A stretch of DNA of 64,000 bases from Methylocystis hirsuta (lineage in GTDB: Bacteria; Pseudomonadota; Alphaproteobacteria; Rhizobiales; Beijerinckiaceae), in contig NZ_QWDD01000001.1 of NCBI RefSeq assembly GCF_003722355.1, forward strand, positions 1,178,001 to 1,242,000. Reading direction: 5' to 3'. A program made the translations under genes and the position numbers. Shown here piece by piece: positions 62,882 to 64,000 of this stretch. Below the pieces are notes generated by a model. The model was not told where the DNA came from and ran no database searches. It saw only the letters and a program-made list of their open reading frames with translations. Within the stretch, counting starts at the first letter, position 1, and each line of letters starts with the position of its first letter.

Positions 62882-63058
62882 ATGAAAAAGGGCGCCGGCA
62901 TGTTCGACCGGCCAGGGGTCGTTCTGACCGAAGAGCAGGCGCGCAGCCGTCGCGCGCGCAACATCGCGATCGGCGTGACGATCGCGCTCCTCGCCGCGCT
63001 GTTCTACGCCGTCACGCTCGTGAAGTTTGGCGCCGCCATCGTCAACCGGACGATCTGA
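62882..63058 (+). CDS. small CoxF-like oxidase operon protein
   Basis: 58 residues with one membrane helix (IAIGVTIALLAALFYAVTLV) preceded by a charged segment (LTEEQARSRRARN). AGGAG lies five bases before the ATG at 62882; a GTG/ATG start at 62849 would add 11 residues. The position between ctaB and ctaG matches the short coxF gene of Rhizobiales oxidase operons. The role is probably structural or in assembly; unproven. Confidence 0.8.
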   Translation: MKKGAGMFDRPGVVLTEEQARSRRARNIAIGVTIALLAALFYAVTLVKFGAAIVNRTI

Positions 63059-63060
63059 CC

Positions 63061-63654
63061 ATGAACGCGCCGGCGCCTCGTTCACGCAAACGCCCGCGGA
63101 TGATCGCGGCGGCGCTGGTCGTGGGCACGGCGGCGATGCTCGGCCTGTCTTTCGCTTCGGTTCCGCTTTACCGGGCCTTTTGCGCCGCGACCGGCTTTGG
63201 CGGCATGCCGAGGACCGATGTCGCCGGCGCGCCGTCCCCCGGCGAGCGCGTGCTCACCGTGCGCTTCGACGCCAATGTCGCCCGCGATCTTCCGTGGCGC
63301 TTCGAGCCGGAGATCGCCAAGATCTCCTTGCGCACCGGCGAGACGAAAACCGTCTATTACAAGGTCGCCAATCTCTCCGATCGCGAGACCAGCGGCCAGG
63401 CGGCCTACAATGTCACGCCCGGTCAGGCCGGGGCCTTCTTCGTCAAGGTCGCCTGCTTCTGCTTCGAGGAGAAGCGGCTCGGCCCCCATGAGGCCGAGGA
63501 ATGGCCGGTGGTTTTCTATCTCGATCCGGCTCTTGAGCGCGAAGAAGGCATGCGCGGCGTTCGCGAGATCACGCTTTCCTACACGTTCTTCGCCATCAAG
63601 GATTCCACTGCGGCGAAGACGAGCGAGACGGCGACCGCAAAGCCGAAGGGTTGA
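63061..63654 (+). CDS. ctaG: cytochrome c oxidase assembly protein CtaG (Cox11 family)
   Basis: 197 residues, inserting CuB into subunit I. One N-terminal membrane helix (MIAAALVVGTAAMLGLSFASVPLY) anchors a periplasmic domain. The conserved copper-binding segment is FFVKVACFCFEE, with the Cys-Phe-Cys pair. AFCAATGFGG after the helix is also conserved. It starts 2 bases after the coxF-like stop. The larger open frame from 62329 runs through ctaB out of phase and is a shadow. Confidence 0.95.
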   Translation: MNAPAPRSRKRPRMIAAALVVGTAAMLGLSFASVPLYRAFCAATGFGGMPRTDVAGAPSPGERVLTVRFDANVARDLPWRFEPEIAKISLRTGETKTVYYKVANLSDRETSGQAAYNVTPGQAGAFFVKVACFCFEEKRLGPHEAEEWPVVFYLDPALEREEGMRGVREITLSYTFFAIKDSTAAKTSETATAKPKG

Positions 63655-63730
63655 CTGCGCCGCGCGACTTGACCGCGCGGCAAACTAGGGGACTGGCCGG
63701 TACCGCCGGCCAATGACAAGGAAGAGCAAG

Positions 63731-64000
63731 ATGGCGGACGGACACGCGAAACCCGAACACGACTATCATCTGGTCGATCCGAGTCCGTGGCCGATCGTGG
63801 GCGCGCTCGCCGCGCTCATCACGGCGATCGGCGCGGTCATGTGGATGGCGCAGCACAAGGGCGCGCCGATCGGCGGCATGACCTTCGGCGGAACCATGTT
63901 CTTTGTCGGCATGGGCGGCATTCTGCTGGTGATGTACGCCTGGTGGAGCGACATCATCCACGAAGCGAGCGTCGGCGGATTCCACTCGCCTGTCGTGCGG
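63731..64000 (+). CDS. ctaE: cytochrome c oxidase subunit III, cut by window edge
   Basis: The first 90 codons are open to the right edge. The N-terminus MADGHAKPEHDYHLVDPSPWPIVG and the following helix ITAIGAVMWMAQ, with YAWWSDIIHEASVGG, are diagnostic of subunit III, which supports proton uptake and stability. GGAAGAG lies before the ATG. The remainder (about 190 residues more in the family) is outside the window. Confidence 0.93.
   Translation, partial: MADGHAKPEHDYHLVDPSPWPIVGALAALITAIGAVMWMAQHKGAPIGGMTFGGTMFFVGMGGILLVMYAWWSDIIHEASVGGFHSPVVR

Overview
The window looks like chromosomal DNA of a high-GC alphaproteobacterium, most likely of the order Hyphomicrobiales (Rhizobiales). The evidence is the gene set and layout: an F0 operon atpI-B-E-b'-b, a ctaC-ctaD-ctaB-coxF-ctaG-ctaE oxidase operon, an IalB-family protein, an Omp25/31-type barrel, the 41-residue cysteine-free L36, a Zur-type operator, and dispersed palindromes of the kind common in Rhizobiales. 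Cobalamin, nickel/cobalt uptake and polyhydroxybutyrate genes would fit a methylotroph such as Methylocystis or Methylosinus, but no methane or methanol oxidation gene is present, so the genus is only a guess.

Layout. 1-5 kb: valS (cut by the left edge), eno, an exported unknown protein, queF. 5-9 kb: nickel/cobalt permease, Crp/Fnr regulator, small membrane protein, then an IS5-family element. 9-14.5 kb: kdsA with a uracil-DNA glycosylase-like gene and a glutathione transferase, queC, and a ZnuD-like TonB receptor under a Zur-type operator. 14.6-20 kb: rpmJ, a histone-deacetylase-like hydrolase, an L,D-transpeptidase lipoprotein, two tiny secreted peptides with the same C-terminal motif, lpd and a DUF1772 protein. 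20-24.5 kb: GSCFA, WcbI-like and methyltransferase genes, then intracellular PHB depolymerase. 24.5-29 kb: cobD with a PEBP protein, divergent from cbiD-cobU, then a secreted PHB depolymerase. 29-41 kb: outer-membrane barrel, metY, small exported Ala/Pro proteins, oligopeptidase B, polyprenyl synthase, tRNA methyltransferase, B12-type radical SAM enzyme and a DUF2778 (Tlde1-like) protein. 41.8-43.8 kb: an AAA ATPase and DUF4276 pair of clearly lower GC, inserted beside glyQ. 45-54.6 kb: chaC, an IS110 element, smc, an AI-2E permease, a Phd-VapC toxin-antitoxin, a ceramidase-like enzyme and a CPBP protease. 54.7-64 kb: F0 ATP synthase operon, two exported proteins and the aa3 oxidase operon, cut by the right edge in ctaE.

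How parts work together: queF and queC both serve 7-deazaguanine synthesis. The nickel/cobalt permease, cobD, cbiD and cobU bear on cobalamin supply. The oxidase and the F0 sector form the respiratory end of the window. GSCFA, WcbI and the methyltransferase suggest cell-surface glycan decoration.

The most interesting items are the low-GC ATPase/DUF4276 cassette (a candidate two-gene defence module), the tandem secreted peptides ending in C-[YF]-G-Y-A-I-C, a ~115-bp double-hairpin repeat whose ends repeatedly supply the stop codon of the neighbouring gene, the Zur-type box at the ZnuD-like receptor, and an unusual CuA loop in cytochrome oxidase subunit II. Confident gene calls rest on recognisable family motifs; starts were chosen by Shine-Dalgarno position where one is visible. 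No tRNA, rRNA or CRISPR array was found.
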